Of a DNA stretch of 64,000 nucleotides, positions 33,390-45,835 are shown piece after piece. Source of the stretch: Acanthosepion esculentum (taxonomy: Eukaryota; Mollusca; Cephalopoda; Sepiida; Sepiidae). Location of the stretch: contig OZ038478.1 in NCBI GenBank assembly GCA_964036315.1, positions 144,530,557 to 144,594,556 of the forward strand, in the 5' to 3' direction. A program made the position numbers and the translations under genes. Under the pieces are notes generated by a model, which saw only the letters and a program-made list of their open reading frames with translations, ran no database searches and was not told the origin of the DNA. How positions within the stretch are numbered: position 1 is the first letter of the stretch; every line of letters begins with the position of its first letter.

Positions 33390-34790
33390 CGATACAACGT
33401 AGAGCCTAATATTAGTGGAATATTACCAGTCAATTTCAAGGGAACATTTTATGGCTGCTCTAGAATTTGCCAATGTATACACTGATCTATCTAAAGATGA
33501 AAGCAACATAATTATGAATGTAAAAAAATTTGTTCTCATTCATATTAAGGAAGAGTGGATTAAATAATCAGGTGACCATTTAGACATTACACTGGGATCG
33601 TTCGAGTCTTTCAATCTTGTTGGATTATTTATATTATACAATCTCCCTGTCCATCGTGATATTAATATAGAATATATTGGATTGTATAGAGATGATGGCC
33701 TTATGGTTGTGAGGAAGTCTACAAACTTCAAAATTGACAAAATTATAAAACTAATACATAGAGAATTTAATTGCCTAAATATTAAAGTTTCTATTAGTAC
33801 AAAGCAAAAAAATGTATACTTCCACGATGTAAAAATCGGACTTAATTAAATAGATATACGAACCTTATAAGGAACCAAATACTAATTAATTATATATCCA
33901 AAATAAATTGAGCCACCTCCTTTATACTAAAACATGTACCCTCATCCATAGAGAACCGAATTAGTATAAATTCTGCTAATGAAGATATATTCTATGAACA
34001 TTGTAATTTTTATAATAAGAGTTTAAAGAATAGTGGCTATAAATGCCCGATATTAAATATAAAAATCATAATAAAAAAACCCAGAGAAGACATAAAAATA
34101 GAACACTCGTTTCGTCACACACCGATTTAACCAAATGGTTAGTAGTAATTTAGGGCAAAAATTTCTTCATCTGGTTGAAAATCATTTTCCAAGAATAACG
34201 GTCTTAGCAAGATTTTTAATAAAAATACCCTATCATTTGGTTATAGTTGTACTGAAAATTTAGAAAAAACATCATAAGATAAAACACAAAAATAAAATTT
34301 TAAAGACATACTTAAACCAGAATAAAAGAAAGTAGTGGTTCAGAAATGAGAATCAATAATAGTAATGAAAAATTATGAAATTGTAGGAGTTCCATAAATT
34401 CTCCATTGAATAATATGTCTTACAGAAGCGATAGTTTACCAATGCACTATTTCATTTATTGAAAATCCAGGTATCAAAAAATTGTATATTGGTGGCGCTA
34501 AAAATGATTTTAAATTAAGATGGATCCAGCACTGGTGTTCCTCCAAATACAATGAGTATCGTAACAAAACATCCCCATCTAAATATTTTGACATATAAAG
34601 CAACAATAACAACCCCCACAATAAAACGGAAATTATTTAAAAATGAGAACTTGTAGGTCTTTAAATGACTCATGTACTTTGTGCCTACATGAAAAGTTAT
34701 TTTTAAGTTTCTTAAAAATAAAAATTTATTAAATCAACGAAAAGAAATAACTGTCTATTGCAGGCATTGCATTATGTTCACTTAAAACAT
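33390..34790 (+). pseudogene. Penelope-like element E (RT to GIY-YIG), plus strand
   Basis: The frame starting with ATG at 33451 runs to TAA at 33849 with a single internal stop: ALEFANVYTDLSKDESNIIM, then DITLGSFESFNLVGLFILYN, the catalytic IGLYRDDGL (33677-33702, intact) and KNVYFHDVKIGLN. Just upstream, SISREHF continues the palm motif after a one-base shift. Later pieces read PSSIENRISINSANEDIF, FNKNTLSFGYSCTENLEK, VYQCTISFIENPGIKKLYIG and a decayed nuclease to about 34790. This is the only copy here with an intact YRDDG box, yet many stops follow. Confidence 0.85.
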
Positions 34791-34799
34791 AATTAATAA

Positions 34800-35453
34800 A
34801 AACCTTCATAATTATATATCTATTATTTGATTACAAATAAAAACATGTGTATTTAGTAATTCCTAAATTTTAATTTTAACATTTTCATATCTAATGTACT
34901 ATTCTATATAATAAATATAGCATTTTAGGTCTTTATAATTAAAAATATAAATATATAAAATATGATTTAATAATATTTGAAGCGCCTTTAAGAAAGCCAC
35001 AAATGTATTGGAAATGAATTAAAATAAATAAATAAAAAATAAATAAAAATGGCCAAATTAACCCGTGGTTTCATACAAATAACTACTTGTATTTTAATGT
35101 ACGTTGTATGTGTTCGAAAATGAGGTAGACAGGATGGTACGTCTCATACAAGAAAGCCCTTATCGGCAAGCAGAAATTACATACTCGGACCAGACATTTA
35201 ACCCGCATTTTTCCCTTTTCCATTTTAGATTAGGCCATTTTCCGGATTCTTCAAAAATGACAACACGCATTTAAAATTTTAAATTCTCATTCCTCCTCGA
35301 ACTTAAGCTCTTAAATATAATACTAATTTACTTAAAAATTAAATCATTTTCTTCTCAAGTTATCAAAATCGCTTGAAAATGGAAGAACAATATTAACTTT
35401 AATTTTTAGTTCCGAAACATAGTAATTTCTGTCTCACGATGAAAATATATTTT

Positions 35454-35455
<2 letters not shown>
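34800..35455. other. AT-rich, no gene recognised
   Basis: Simple AT-rich sequence before the (TA)n at 35460-35509. No domains are readable. Confidence 0.5.

Positions 35456-35459
<4 letters not shown>

Positions 35460-35509
<50 letters not shown>
35460..35509. repeat. (TA)n tract
   Basis: A pure TA run. Confidence 0.95.
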
Positions 35510-35512
<3 letters not shown>

Positions 35513-35590
35513 TTTCATTGAATACCACAGACAAGGCGATTTTATTTAGTTTTTTATACAGTGCGATCTTGTTCTTTTTTTTCATTTCAG

Positions 35591-36028
<438 letters not shown>

Positions 36029-36032
36029 AGTG

Positions 36033-36838
36033 CGATGGGTAAATTGTCGCTACTTTATATTTTTAATTCCATGCCTGCGGTTTCTTTGTTTTATTTTGTT
36101 GAGTTCACTGTGTATGGTCAGTTGGAAACCGTCTCTGACGCAATTTACTTCGCCATAAATAAGAAACCGTCATGATGTACTGCTTAACATTCGCGCCGGA
36201 AGACCCACTACGAATATTTAAGTTTGCTTGGTTGTCTATCTGTGGACAGTGCACAGGATTCGTAAAGAATTGGGTGAGTCTAAAGGTGATTACGAATGTT
36301 TTTCGAGTAATCACTAGTGATGGCGACGTTAAGCCTCCATTCATCTGCCCCACATGGCCTAAACACGGAGACTTACAGCAAGAGGAGATTCTGCTATCCT
36401 GGGTCAAGACCGCGGTTCCTGGAAAACCCGATGTCTTGCACAGAAGAAGGAGAACACGGTCATCGCGGTCAGACAATTCCTGCGACCACATCACCTTACA
36501 TCTATCCACATAACTCTTCAGACTGAAACCCTCTTGTTTATTATATGTGGGGTGCAGTCGAGCGAAAGACTAATGAAGCCCCTTGTAACATCGAAGATGA
36601 ACTTAAGGCAAGGAGTATGACAACATTCACCAAATTAAGCAAGAAGACCATCCAGAAAGTTGCAGGAGATTCCGAAATTTTATGAAGGTAGTGGGTGAAT
36701 CCAATAGTGAATTTATTGAATAAATTTACTGTCTATTATTTCAAGATATTTTGTGCATATTTGGCAAAAATATGCGTTAAAATGAAATATCCGTTTAATT
36801 TTAATTTTTGCGTAATTTAGACTGCAATTTATACATCG
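36033..36838 (+). pseudogene. Mariner transposase relic with imperfect TIRs
   Basis: The ends cgatgggtaaattg and the reverse complement of caatttatacatcg pair over about 14 bases. Inside, frames give VITSDGDVKPPFICP, RSDNSCDHIT, and then NSSD, a TGA stop, and NPLVYYMWGAVERKTNEAP in the next stretch. That last part holds the third catalytic Asp region of mariner-type transposases. The DNA-binding N-terminus is not recognisable. At about 0.8 kb it is shorter than the usual 1.3 kb, so it is a deleted, dead copy. Confidence 0.7.
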
Positions 36839-36877
36839 CAACCTATCTATCTATCTATCTATATATATATATATATA

Positions 36878-36970
36878 TTTAAAGACATTTATATTATGTT
36901 TAACGTTCTTTTTATAGAATTTTTATTCTTTTTTAAAAAGAACGTTAAACATAATATAAATGTCTTTAAA
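36878..36970. repeat. Perfect palindrome with 37-bp arms
   Basis: 36878-36914 and 36934-36970 are exact reverse complements around 19 bases. The arm begins tttaaagacattta. One diverged arm-like copy lies at 10976-11012. Perfect arms indicate recent formation or gene conversion. Confidence 0.9.
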
Positions 36971-36992
36971 TAAATTGTCGGGCTATGTCCAA

Positions 36993-36998
<6 letters not shown>

Positions 36999-37059
<61 letters not shown>

Positions 37060-37100
37060 AACAACTAATAATACTCAGTTTGCGTACACAAACACACACA

Positions 37101-37176
<76 letters not shown>

Positions 37177-37177
37177 T
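36999..37177. repeat. (TA)n and (CA)n tracts
   Basis: Two TA runs (36999-37057, 37104-37177) with a short unique spacer and (CA)n. Confidence 0.95.
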
Positions 37178-37179
37178 AT

Positions 37180-37655
37180 TAGTGCACATTGTAATAAAAC
37201 TGTTACATGTAGAATATAGCGATTTATATTAATCATATACATTTTGTTCCTTAGCTGTATCGTACTCTCATGATTGCGAAAGCAAATATCGACAAGGTAA
37301 AAGAAATCAGTGGAACTTTACCATAAATATGTTGATTCCTATTTTCTTTCAAAGATTTTTACCCCCTAAATTTCTGTACATAAAGAAAAAGAATATGTCC
37401 GCCGTGTTTTACCCTATTTATTGTTATTTCTCTTTTTTGCTTTCTATTTTGTTTGAAGAATCGTTATTTATTTTAGTTTCTTTTTTGTTTTGTCTATTGA
37501 AATCTGTTACTGAAGTAGAAAGTACTTATGTTTTTTATCTTTTAAAGAAGGCTTCCATTTTTTGCTTAAATTCTAAAGGAAAAGTGATGATCCTCTACTA
37601 TGTGGATAAATAGATGGATAACAATTTTATTACCGAGAATAACTCCACATATTTG
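37180..37655. other. No gene recognised
   Basis: A Phe/Leu-rich open frame at 37329-37613 is probably chance in AT-rich DNA. Confidence 0.4.
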
Positions 37656-37660
37656 CGTAC

Positions 37661-37681
37661 ACACACACACAAACACACACA

Positions 37682-37760
<79 letters not shown>

Positions 37761-37790
37761 AGGAGACAGACAGACAGAGAGAGACAGAGA
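37661..37790. repeat. (CA)n(TA)n(GA)n(CAGA)n compound microsatellite
   Basis: Successive simple-repeat blocks. Confidence 0.95.
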
Positions 37791-37959
37791 CAGAAAATCC
37801 TGTCTCTATTTTTTATTAAATCTTTCAAATTTCTGAATAAGTTCTTTTGTGCTATCGGTAAATTTGCAAAGAATTATATTAAAATTTATTTTAGATTAAT
37901 TTCTCCCTAGTACTTTCAAATCACACTACATTCGATTTCATAAAGTGTTCTGTGTGTAA

Positions 37960-38061
37960 TTACACAACTAATTTTTCATTGCTACGATGGAACCAATTTC
38001 AAGTCACTCAAGTTGACGTCATATTATTCAACGAAACAGGTTCCAGAGAATTCTTGCTGAA

Positions 38062-38065
<4 letters not shown>
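37960..38065 (+). pseudogene. PLE N-terminal stub
   Basis: The frame reads WNQFQVTQVDVILFNETGSR and EFLLKYTHTHT. It resembles the stub at 35820-35911 (STLSVVFNEKC..EGLLPKYT) and likewise passes into (CA)n(TA)n. Confidence 0.5.

Positions 38066-38149
<84 letters not shown>
38063..38149. repeat. (CA)n(TA)n microsatellite
   Basis: CA block followed by TA block. Confidence 0.95.
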
Positions 38150-38153
<4 letters not shown>

Positions 38154-38299
38154 TGGGAAGTAACTGAAAGATGCTCGATCAGATCTCTTTCAAAAATTTG
38201 ACATAATCACCTGCCATTAGACATATTATAAAGGATTTTTTTATGTGTGACCCATACAATTATCAGCTTAGCTTTGTATACATAAGATTTTTTATTTGT

Positions 38300-38560
38300 T
38301 TCTTTTTAAGTATTTCACCCTAAGCAAGGTGGGAGTGCCACTTGCAAGCAAAGGGTTACAGAGAATGAGAGTAAGAATAAAGAGTGGATTTCGAAGAAAT
38401 GATATAGTGAAGGACGGGGCTCAAGATCAAGGCATCAGAATATTACATTTGAATATTTGAAGATTATCGCTATCAGAGAACCAATTAAGCGGAAAGGAGT
38501 TCCACTCTCGGAATGTAGTTGTAGAAAACAATTGCGTGCCTTGAATTATACAGCTATATA
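38300..38560 (-). pseudogene. LINE ORF2 extreme C-terminus (group L-B)
   Basis: The minus strand gives PRVWNSFPLNWFSDSDNLQI, then FKCNIL. It matches the ..LWN.LP......NLQ.FK.. end of L-B LINEs. Base-level similarity with 54955-55090 confirms the family. Confidence 0.7.
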
Positions 38561-39220
38561 GAAGTAAATAATTTAAGATTTTGTTTATTTGTAAACGCTG
38601 ACGTAAAATTACAGATAAATGCTAACGAACTATCCCCACAGTAACGCGCACACTCCCGCGATGTTTACGTAATGTTATCGAAGAGAACTACGTATATATT
38701 GCTATTATTATCAGTATTTGAAAAAAAGTAAACAAGAAATTTGTTTAGCGGAATTCAAAAGAGGCAACTCATACTCACTTGGGAAATTGCCACAGGTGGT
38801 TCCAATCAACAAATAGTACAATTTGAAGTACATTGTGCAGTTTCTATCAATAATCTATTTTCTAGGACTTTACACATATTCAATTTCAATAACTTTTATC
38901 TTTGGGACGTTTAAAATACTGAAATGGGAAATTTTTGTTCAGAATTTTTCTTTCGCCTTCTACAATGTAAAATTCCTGGAATTCTATTTCATATAGAAGC
39001 GCGCATACACAAACATCATCATTTGGGGGTCATAGAAAGTTTCTGGCTTTCATGACATCATACTTTCTCTCCCATGGAATCAGGCGTGAGAGATCATTTA
39101 TCGACTAGCATTCTCTCTTCGTAAGTCTGGCCAATCGGTATTTGTTATATATTTCAGTTCTGGTGATTTAGCTTGTCTGACAGACGGATTTTGTTTTTTC
39201 TATAACAATTATTCAAAGTG
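38560..39220. other. No gene recognised
   Basis: Mixed-composition DNA without recognisable repeats or domains. Confidence 0.4.
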
Positions 39221-39222
39221 CA

Positions 39223-39226
<4 letters not shown>

Positions 39227-39299
<73 letters not shown>

Positions 39300-39406
39300 A
39301 ATAAATATACATATAGCTACGTTCGTAGTACCACTTAAATTTTCGTGGTTTTACCAACTTAACAGGCAAGATAATATATCTAATTATTTGGTTTATATCC
39401 ACATTA

Positions 39407-39484
<78 letters not shown>
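39227..39484. repeat. (TA)n ... (TA)n(TG)n tracts
   Basis: TA runs at 39227-39294 and 39411-39444, the second extended by a GT block to 39484. A 115-base unique spacer lies between. Confidence 0.95.
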
Positions 39485-39488
39485 TCAT

Positions 39489-39532
39489 TCACAGACAGTA
39501 CTGTTTCGCTGTATCACAGCTCCTCAGTGCGA
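39489..39532 (-). ncRNA. Hammerhead ribozyme motif (copy 2 of the family)
   Basis: Minus strand: stem I TCGCA with TGTGA (five pairs, one G-T), core CTGAGGA, stem II GCTG/CAGC with loop TGATA, then GAAA. Stem III is ACAG/CTGT with loop TA, and C17 falls at 39494. Every invariant position is present. Compared with 49809-49851 the outer stem I pair changed from C-G to T-A, a compensatory change. It lies just upstream of a (TG)(TA) tract on its own strand. Homology with the other copy extends about 60 bases on the 5' side. Confidence 0.85.
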
Positions 39533-39628
39533 CTAGACATCCGAATGCCTCAGGCCAGGATTGAAACATAACTAATTTGGTGTCAGTCAGAGCTATCTTC
39601 ACTCGGTAGAGTTACACAACTATATTTC

Positions 39629-40329
<701 letters not shown>

Positions 40330-40330
<1 letters not shown>

Positions 40331-41490
40331 CAATAAGGACAGCCCACGATGAAACCTTGTAACTGGAGATCAGATACATAAATTTAAATATCTGATATTG
40401 TTTTAATAGATGAAGGAATATGTGACACTGAAATTCGAATGCGCTTTTCAATAGAGAATATTACTATCTAAAAGATAATCTATTAAAAAGAAGATTTTGT
40501 AAAAAAAGCAATTGTAGAGAGCTGAAATCTTTTGTAATATCAATCGACTATATGCGGAGAATACTGGGCAATTTTCTTACAGATTAATAGGATACTTGAG
40601 GTAACAGATCTATTTCTGCAGAAGAATGCTTATAATACAATACAATGGTTTGGTATGCTTTGGTTGGTTTTGTTTTATTTTGTTTTACGGCATATCAACC
40701 TGAATGGGTTATATAATGCCGGCATCATTTTTAGGATAGATTCGTATGAATAGAATATGTTTTCTTTGGTTTAGATTGGTTTGTTTTATTTTGTTTTACG
40801 GAATATCAACCTCAATGGGTTATTTAATGCTGACAAATGTTTTTATTGCTGGTAATATTTCGTTTTGTCAAAAATCTGTTTCTGGTAATATTTTTCCTTC
40901 AAAATTGTATTGCTGGTAATAGTTAACTATTTGCCTATAGCTCGGACTCTAACAGATGTTGCCACCCCGGGTCTGTGTGGACCTGGGAACACCATCAATT
41001 AAGAAGTGGTTTCACGCTCCTCAAAACCATTCTGATCAGAGGCCTTGCTGCTGTATGTAGTTTAGCGTTTACCCAGGACGCGAATATAGTTTAACGCCTT
41101 ACCCAAGACGCAGATGTAGTTTAACGTCTTACCCAGGACGGTACAATACAACGATTATGTAAACAATGAGGAAGTTATAAGTTTAACGGAATAAAAAAAG
41201 ACGCTTATACGTAGAACTAGAAAGAATTGAAATTTATTGACGCAGGAGGAAACAAGGCTTCGTGAATTTGACACCAGGATATATTGTAGGTAATAGGAAC
41301 AGAGGAAAGTAACCTGTAATCTACATTACTTATGTAAATGTATGACGGAACAGGGAGTGGGAAGGAGAGTAAAAAATGGGAAAGAAATCAAACTTGCTAA
41401 AAGCTGCAAAGGACAGAAATTTCTGGAGACGTTTAATTGTCGACATCCCAATGGGTGCCGACACAGAGAAAAAGTATTATGACTTTATTG
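40330..41490 (+). pseudogene. LINE ORF2 C-terminal part (group L-A), interrupted
   Basis: Before 40640 the plus strand reads FKYLI, CDTEIRMR-like sequence and RRMLI. After 41150 it resumes as NDYVNNEEVISL, RTRKN and CMTEQGVGR, then AAKDRNFWRRLI. Compared with intact relatives (..FYRRMLRIPWTARVSNEEV..), the join falls exactly where a 497-bp foreign segment with 9-bp flanking repeats is found. Both halves carry stops independent of the insertion. Confidence 0.7.
40645..41141. mobile_element. 497-bp insertion with 9-bp target duplication, unknown family
   Basis: It is bracketed by tacaataca at 40636-40644 and 41142-41150. Near the left end an approximately 72-bp unit (tttgttttattttgttttacgg..atgggtta) occurs twice (about 40664-40740 and 40775-40845). 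Near the right end an approximately 30-bp unit (gtagtttaacg.cttacccaggacg) occurs three times (41056-41141). It encodes no protein. The TSD length and terminal repeats suggest a non-LTR retroposon (SINE-like). Confidence 0.7.
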
Positions 41491-41499
41491 CACTGATTT

Positions 41500-42650
41500 A
41501 TTCTCAATGAGTTTTTTTTCTTTTTTTAATGAAAAGCCCGTGGAAAATCCTGATAAATAGTTTCTCTATATTATAAAATGAGCTATGGTATTTTTAACCG
41601 TAAATGTTATATTATCTTCTAATGTAAACCTGTTCATAATCATTTGAATGAGTACATGCTAACTGAATATATATCTCGTTTAGTATGATTATTAAGACTA
41701 AAATTATGTAGGGTATGATCAACTTATAGCTTATGTCATATCTACAACATTATTTATTGTATTTTCGGTTTGCATTATTATAGATTGAATCAGCTGCATT
41801 TCACAACTGCTTACAATTTTTTCCAATATTGTTGCAAATATTCTTTGATGTGTGTTTTTGTTGGAATTAAATGTTTACATACGTAATTCTCATCTTAATA
41901 TTTTGCAATATGTTTACTTTCCAAATCAAGGTCGTAATATTTATATATATTTAATTTCTCATACCTACAATGGAGCGTGCAAGCAACAAAACAATTCGAG
42001 AGAAAATGGGCACTTAGATTCAAAAAGAGATAACAGTAATATCTGGGATTTCTGAAGAAAGATGATTTAGAAAAGATGACTCTCACAGGATGTTAGCCAC
42101 TGTATACAAAAAACGGTTCAGAAGACTAAAAGGGAGAGAAGGTAACTGGAAACCACAACGCTATCTTTACCAAAAAGATATAGTACCTTTGGAGAGTTAG
42201 CGTCACCTAAATCATGAAGTGACAAGGCATTTGAAAAAATACAGGGGTTAAATAAATTTAAAAAATCTTAAAATTAAGGTAATTAAAAACAGAATTTGTT
42301 CTCATGAATTACAAAGTAGTCGTAACGGTAGAAATATTTCAGAAACCTATTATATAGTAAATTTCGAAATCACATGAAAAACCTTGAGAAAATTCAAAGT
42401 ATCTTAAGCCTTATATTTTATTAACTGGAAGTAATTACCAACTTTTCAAAGAATCTAAAGAGACTGACATATATAAACCAAGAGTACGATGAACAGAGTT
42501 GTCCGTTTATGTAGTACTATTTGAGGTAACTTGAAGTATCTGTTATTATATGAGGAATGGTATCATATTTTGGGGCATCTGCTGTTTAATTCTGTCTTTC
42601 TTGGTCTTAATAACATTCATATAGATTTTCTCTTACATTATAGAAAATAT
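41500..42650. other. Mostly unassigned
   Basis: A short match to the L-A tail (tttagaaaagatgactctca near 42068) may mark another LINE scrap. Nothing else is recognised. Confidence 0.35.
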
Positions 42651-42659
42651 CTTATGAAC

Positions 42660-43039
42660 TGTTGTGGGGCAGACCTCTGTTACATAAGATGGACTCGTCC
42701 AAAGTATACTTATACTGACAGAGAGAATACCTGCAGGTTGAGATACGTTGAGTCAAGGTTGAGATACGTTGAATCAGGGTGGAGATACGTTGGGTCAGGG
42801 TGAGAGATACGGAGACAGTACACAGGGTGTTCACAGAGAGTTATACAAGACTCCAGAGAGAGATAATTACGGCTTCACTTACAGAGACTTGTATATATAC
42901 TTTCTAGTAACCCGCATCCCTGGACTACTAATCTTCACTTCAAGTCTGTATTCTTACGTTTAATACACTTATTGTTCTATCTCAATTACTGGCGTTGTTT
43001 GTTTATTTCTGCAGGATTCCATTCCCGGAATATACAACA
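42660..43039. mobile_element. Solo LTR, 380 bp, with 5-bp target duplication
   Basis: It begins tgttgtgggg and ends ggaatatacaaca, with TGTTGT/ACAACA ends, bracketed by tgaac at 42655-42659 and 43040-43044. A TATA-like tatatatac lies at 42892-42900 and a minisatellite lies inside (42737-42807). No internal retroelement sequence is left. It is a different family from 7263-7586. Confidence 0.9.
42737..42807. repeat. 21-bp minisatellite inside the solo LTR
   Basis: About three and a half units of ggttgagatacgttgagtca type with point changes. In LTRs such repeats may act as promoter modules, but this is only inference. Confidence 0.85.
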
Positions 43040-43044
43040 TGAAC

Positions 43045-43820
43045 AATACCTTCTGAACAATGTACTTTTTTCCTTGTCTTGAATTCCATTGACTTGGCTT
43101 TTAAAATTGCCTTAGATCTGTATTTCTATCTTTTATTTTTTTATTAAGTTTTGGATACTCGTTATCGGGTGTCAGATATTGGATTCATTCTACTGGAAGT
43201 ATGAGTAGTAATTATTCCCTAAATAACCTGCCGTAAGTAATTACTTCTTTCCTTGAGAGAAGAATGTATACAATGCTAAAAGCTGAAGAGATTACAGGTG
43301 TGCCACAAGGCCGCAAGTATAGAACATCGAATGAGCATTGAACTCCTCATCAGTCATAATTGAATAAACTGTGTATATTTGCACCACGACGAAGGCCTCA
43401 AGATTATAGTAGATGTGTTTTTACTTCTAATCACTTCGTCTTGTTCTTGGAGATTCAAGTTGTGCATGGGCGTCCATATTTGTTTAAATATTTGTATATT
43501 CTTCTATTCAAATATGATATCGCTGTTTTTACTAAACAGGTGTTTATATTTTTTGCGTAGGGATTTGAATTCTTTTTCATTTCAGTGTAATCTTTTCCTG
43601 AATCATTTATTCTTAGTTGCAACAATCAAAGATTCCATTTTATTTCGAGGTATCCCTTGCTTTATGACTGTACTTATAAATTCTCCATTTCCTTAAATAT
43701 ATTTCATTGTTGCGTTCTTGTAATAGCGATATTAATAATACTATTGTTTGACAGTTAACATCAGAGACATCAAGAGGGGCTCTCCTTATTCTTCAGTTGT
43801 TCGCCCTTAATTTATTATTA
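43045..43820. other. No gene recognised
   Basis: Frames at 43360-43696 are unsupported. Confidence 0.4.
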
Positions 43821-43825
43821 TTTTA

Positions 43826-43976
43826 ATAATATATATTATAAATATTAATGTTATATAAATCTTATGAATATATTAATAATATATATTATAAATATTAATG
43901 TTATATAAATCTTATGAATATATTAATATATATTATAAATATTAATGTTATATAAATCTTATGAATATATTGATAA
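43826..43976. repeat. 50-bp AT-rich tandem repeat, 3 copies
   Basis: A unit containing aatattaatgttatataaat starts at 43841, 43891 and 43938. The third copy is shorter by 3 bases. Confidence 0.9.
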
Positions 43977-43979
43977 AAT

Positions 43980-44650
43980 ATATTTAGAATACAGGGAATA
44001 CATTTATTCGTTCCAATTTTTCCTCAAGTCTATGCGTTTCTCGAAACAAGATTTTTTTATTTCTCTTTGATAAAACTTAAACAGGAAATTTATTTATATG
44101 CAATAGTTATTATGAATCTGAACAAGTTTACTTTAATGAATAGAAAAGTTTATTAGTACAATTTGATAATAACAGAACAACAGAAAATTAATAATATCCT
44201 GTTGGGATATGTATGAAAATATTTTGAAAATTGGGTAAACGATTATTGGAAAAACCGCAAATATATCAAAAATTTTTATAAGAAATGCATACTTCTCTTG
44301 GATATTAAATCTGAAATGTTAATTGCCTTTATTAAATCATATATGATAAATAAGTGTTGTCATACAGTTGTTGTCATTTTAGTTTCTAATCCTCTGATGT
44401 AACAGTTTTATCTTCGAAAATTTGTAATACATTACGCCTTGAATATTTCAGTAAATACTTAATGATGAACATCGTCGCTGTGGTGGTGCTTGTTGTCCTT
44501 GGTGTTACCCATTATTTCAGATGCTTTGGCTTATTGTATTTGTTATGACAAAGTAAATGGTTAAAGAAATAACAAAACAAGTGTTACAGATATATCATAT
44601 ATTAAACAGTAAGTACAACAAAAGAGTATTACACGACTAGTGAGTGTGTG
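43980..44650. other. AT-rich, no gene recognised
   Basis: AT-rich DNA without recognisable structure. Confidence 0.45.
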
Positions 44651-44654
44651 TTAG

Positions 44655-45142
44655 TTGACCCAGCGTCCAATCAATTCGACTGTTATATTTAACAGTCCCA
44701 CCACGAGGAATGTATGTGGCACAAGGCCGAGTTTAATGTGGGTTTCTCCGAGCCCGTAGGCTTGGCCAAATATATTCCCTTAGAACCCGCAAGAACGTGT
44801 TCAGGACCTGTCTACCTCCCTAGACGAAACTTTGCTCTGCGGCAAAGCCTCGCCCGGGTTCCTCTCTGCTCAAGGTAGAGAGTTTGACAGTAATGAACAA
44901 TCTATTCGACTGTTAATATTTAACAGCCCCACCCCGCAAGGGTGTATGTGGCACAAGACCGGTTTATAGTGGGTAGTCCGAGCCCGTAGGCTCGGCCCAA
45001 AATATTCCCTTTAGAACTCGTATAAACGGGTTCAGGACCTGTCTACCTCCCCGGGCGAAACTTTGCCCTGCGGCAAAGCCTCGTTCGGAATCCTCTTCAC
45101 CGTGGTGGAGAGATTGACAGATGAACAATCTATTCGACTGTT
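44655..45142. repeat. Tandem array of ~229-bp hairpin-rich units
   Basis: Unit starts (caatc.attcgactgtt) are at 44668, 44898 and 45126, giving two full units and the first 17 bases of a third. The unit is GC-richer than its surroundings and is a chain of hairpins. In unit 2 these lie at 44910-44926, 44930-44944, 44978-44995, 45014-45033, 45061-45078 and 45093-45112. Most stems are kept in unit 1 despite base changes, including one T-A to C-G compensatory change in the last stem. It encodes no protein; the class is unknown. Confidence 0.8.
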
Positions 45143-45149
45143 CAATCAA

Positions 45150-45622
45150 GGCCTTCTCTCCTACTAACCTTATAGTAGGCGGAACAGTCCAACATAGACA
45201 TTTTAGTGGGAGGACACCAAAACAGTATTGGATCCACTTTTCATCGCAAACTATAGTCTGTTGGCAAGAAAATAATATAACGTGTCTGATAAAACTTGCA
45301 TGCGTGTGATGTATTGCTGTCCAGTGCTTCGCTTTGTCAGTTCATGAGAAACATTATTTCTGCGTTTTTTCAATCTTCCCATAAAACTGCAAATATTTTC
45401 GCAACCAAAACTCAAATATTAAAGGTGTTGGTTCAACAACTTTAAAAGCTCTCATTTTAATTTATTTTCTATGTTCTCCTCCCATTTTCTTTTAATGACA
45501 AGATGAATTACCGGGCTTGAAGTTTGTCCGCTACTCTGTTTTTCTTCAACACGGTATGAGAGAACATTGAATAACAAAATTCAAGAAGTTTACCAGTGAT
45601 ACAATGGTTTTTCCTGTATGTA

Positions 45623-45669
<47 letters not shown>

Positions 45670-45835
45670 AGAGAGAGAGAGAGGGATAGAGGGAGAGAGA
45701 GAGAAAGTAATAATTATCAACTCACATTATTTAAATATGATACAAAACATTGGCTTTAATTTGGGTACATTTGTGTCTTTCAGTTTCCACCAGCTTTATA
45801 ATATTGTTAAATATGATCTAAATACATATACAGAC
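45150..45835. other. Unassigned, with (TA)n(GA)n tract
   Basis: A microsatellite lies at 45619-45708. No gene is recognised. Confidence 0.5.

Noticed and set aside
43826..43976. Regular repeats considered as a CRISPR array
   Set aside because: Units are head-to-tail identical with no unique spacers, and the DNA is animal in character.
44461..44560. Short frame resembling a signal peptide (MNIVAVVVLVVLG)
   Set aside because: It ends after about 28 codons with no mature domain or splice site.
45040..45080. GAAAC plus stem in the tandem hairpin unit, tested as a hammerhead
   Set aside because: No CTGANGA box upstream and no GTH cleavage triplet after the stem.
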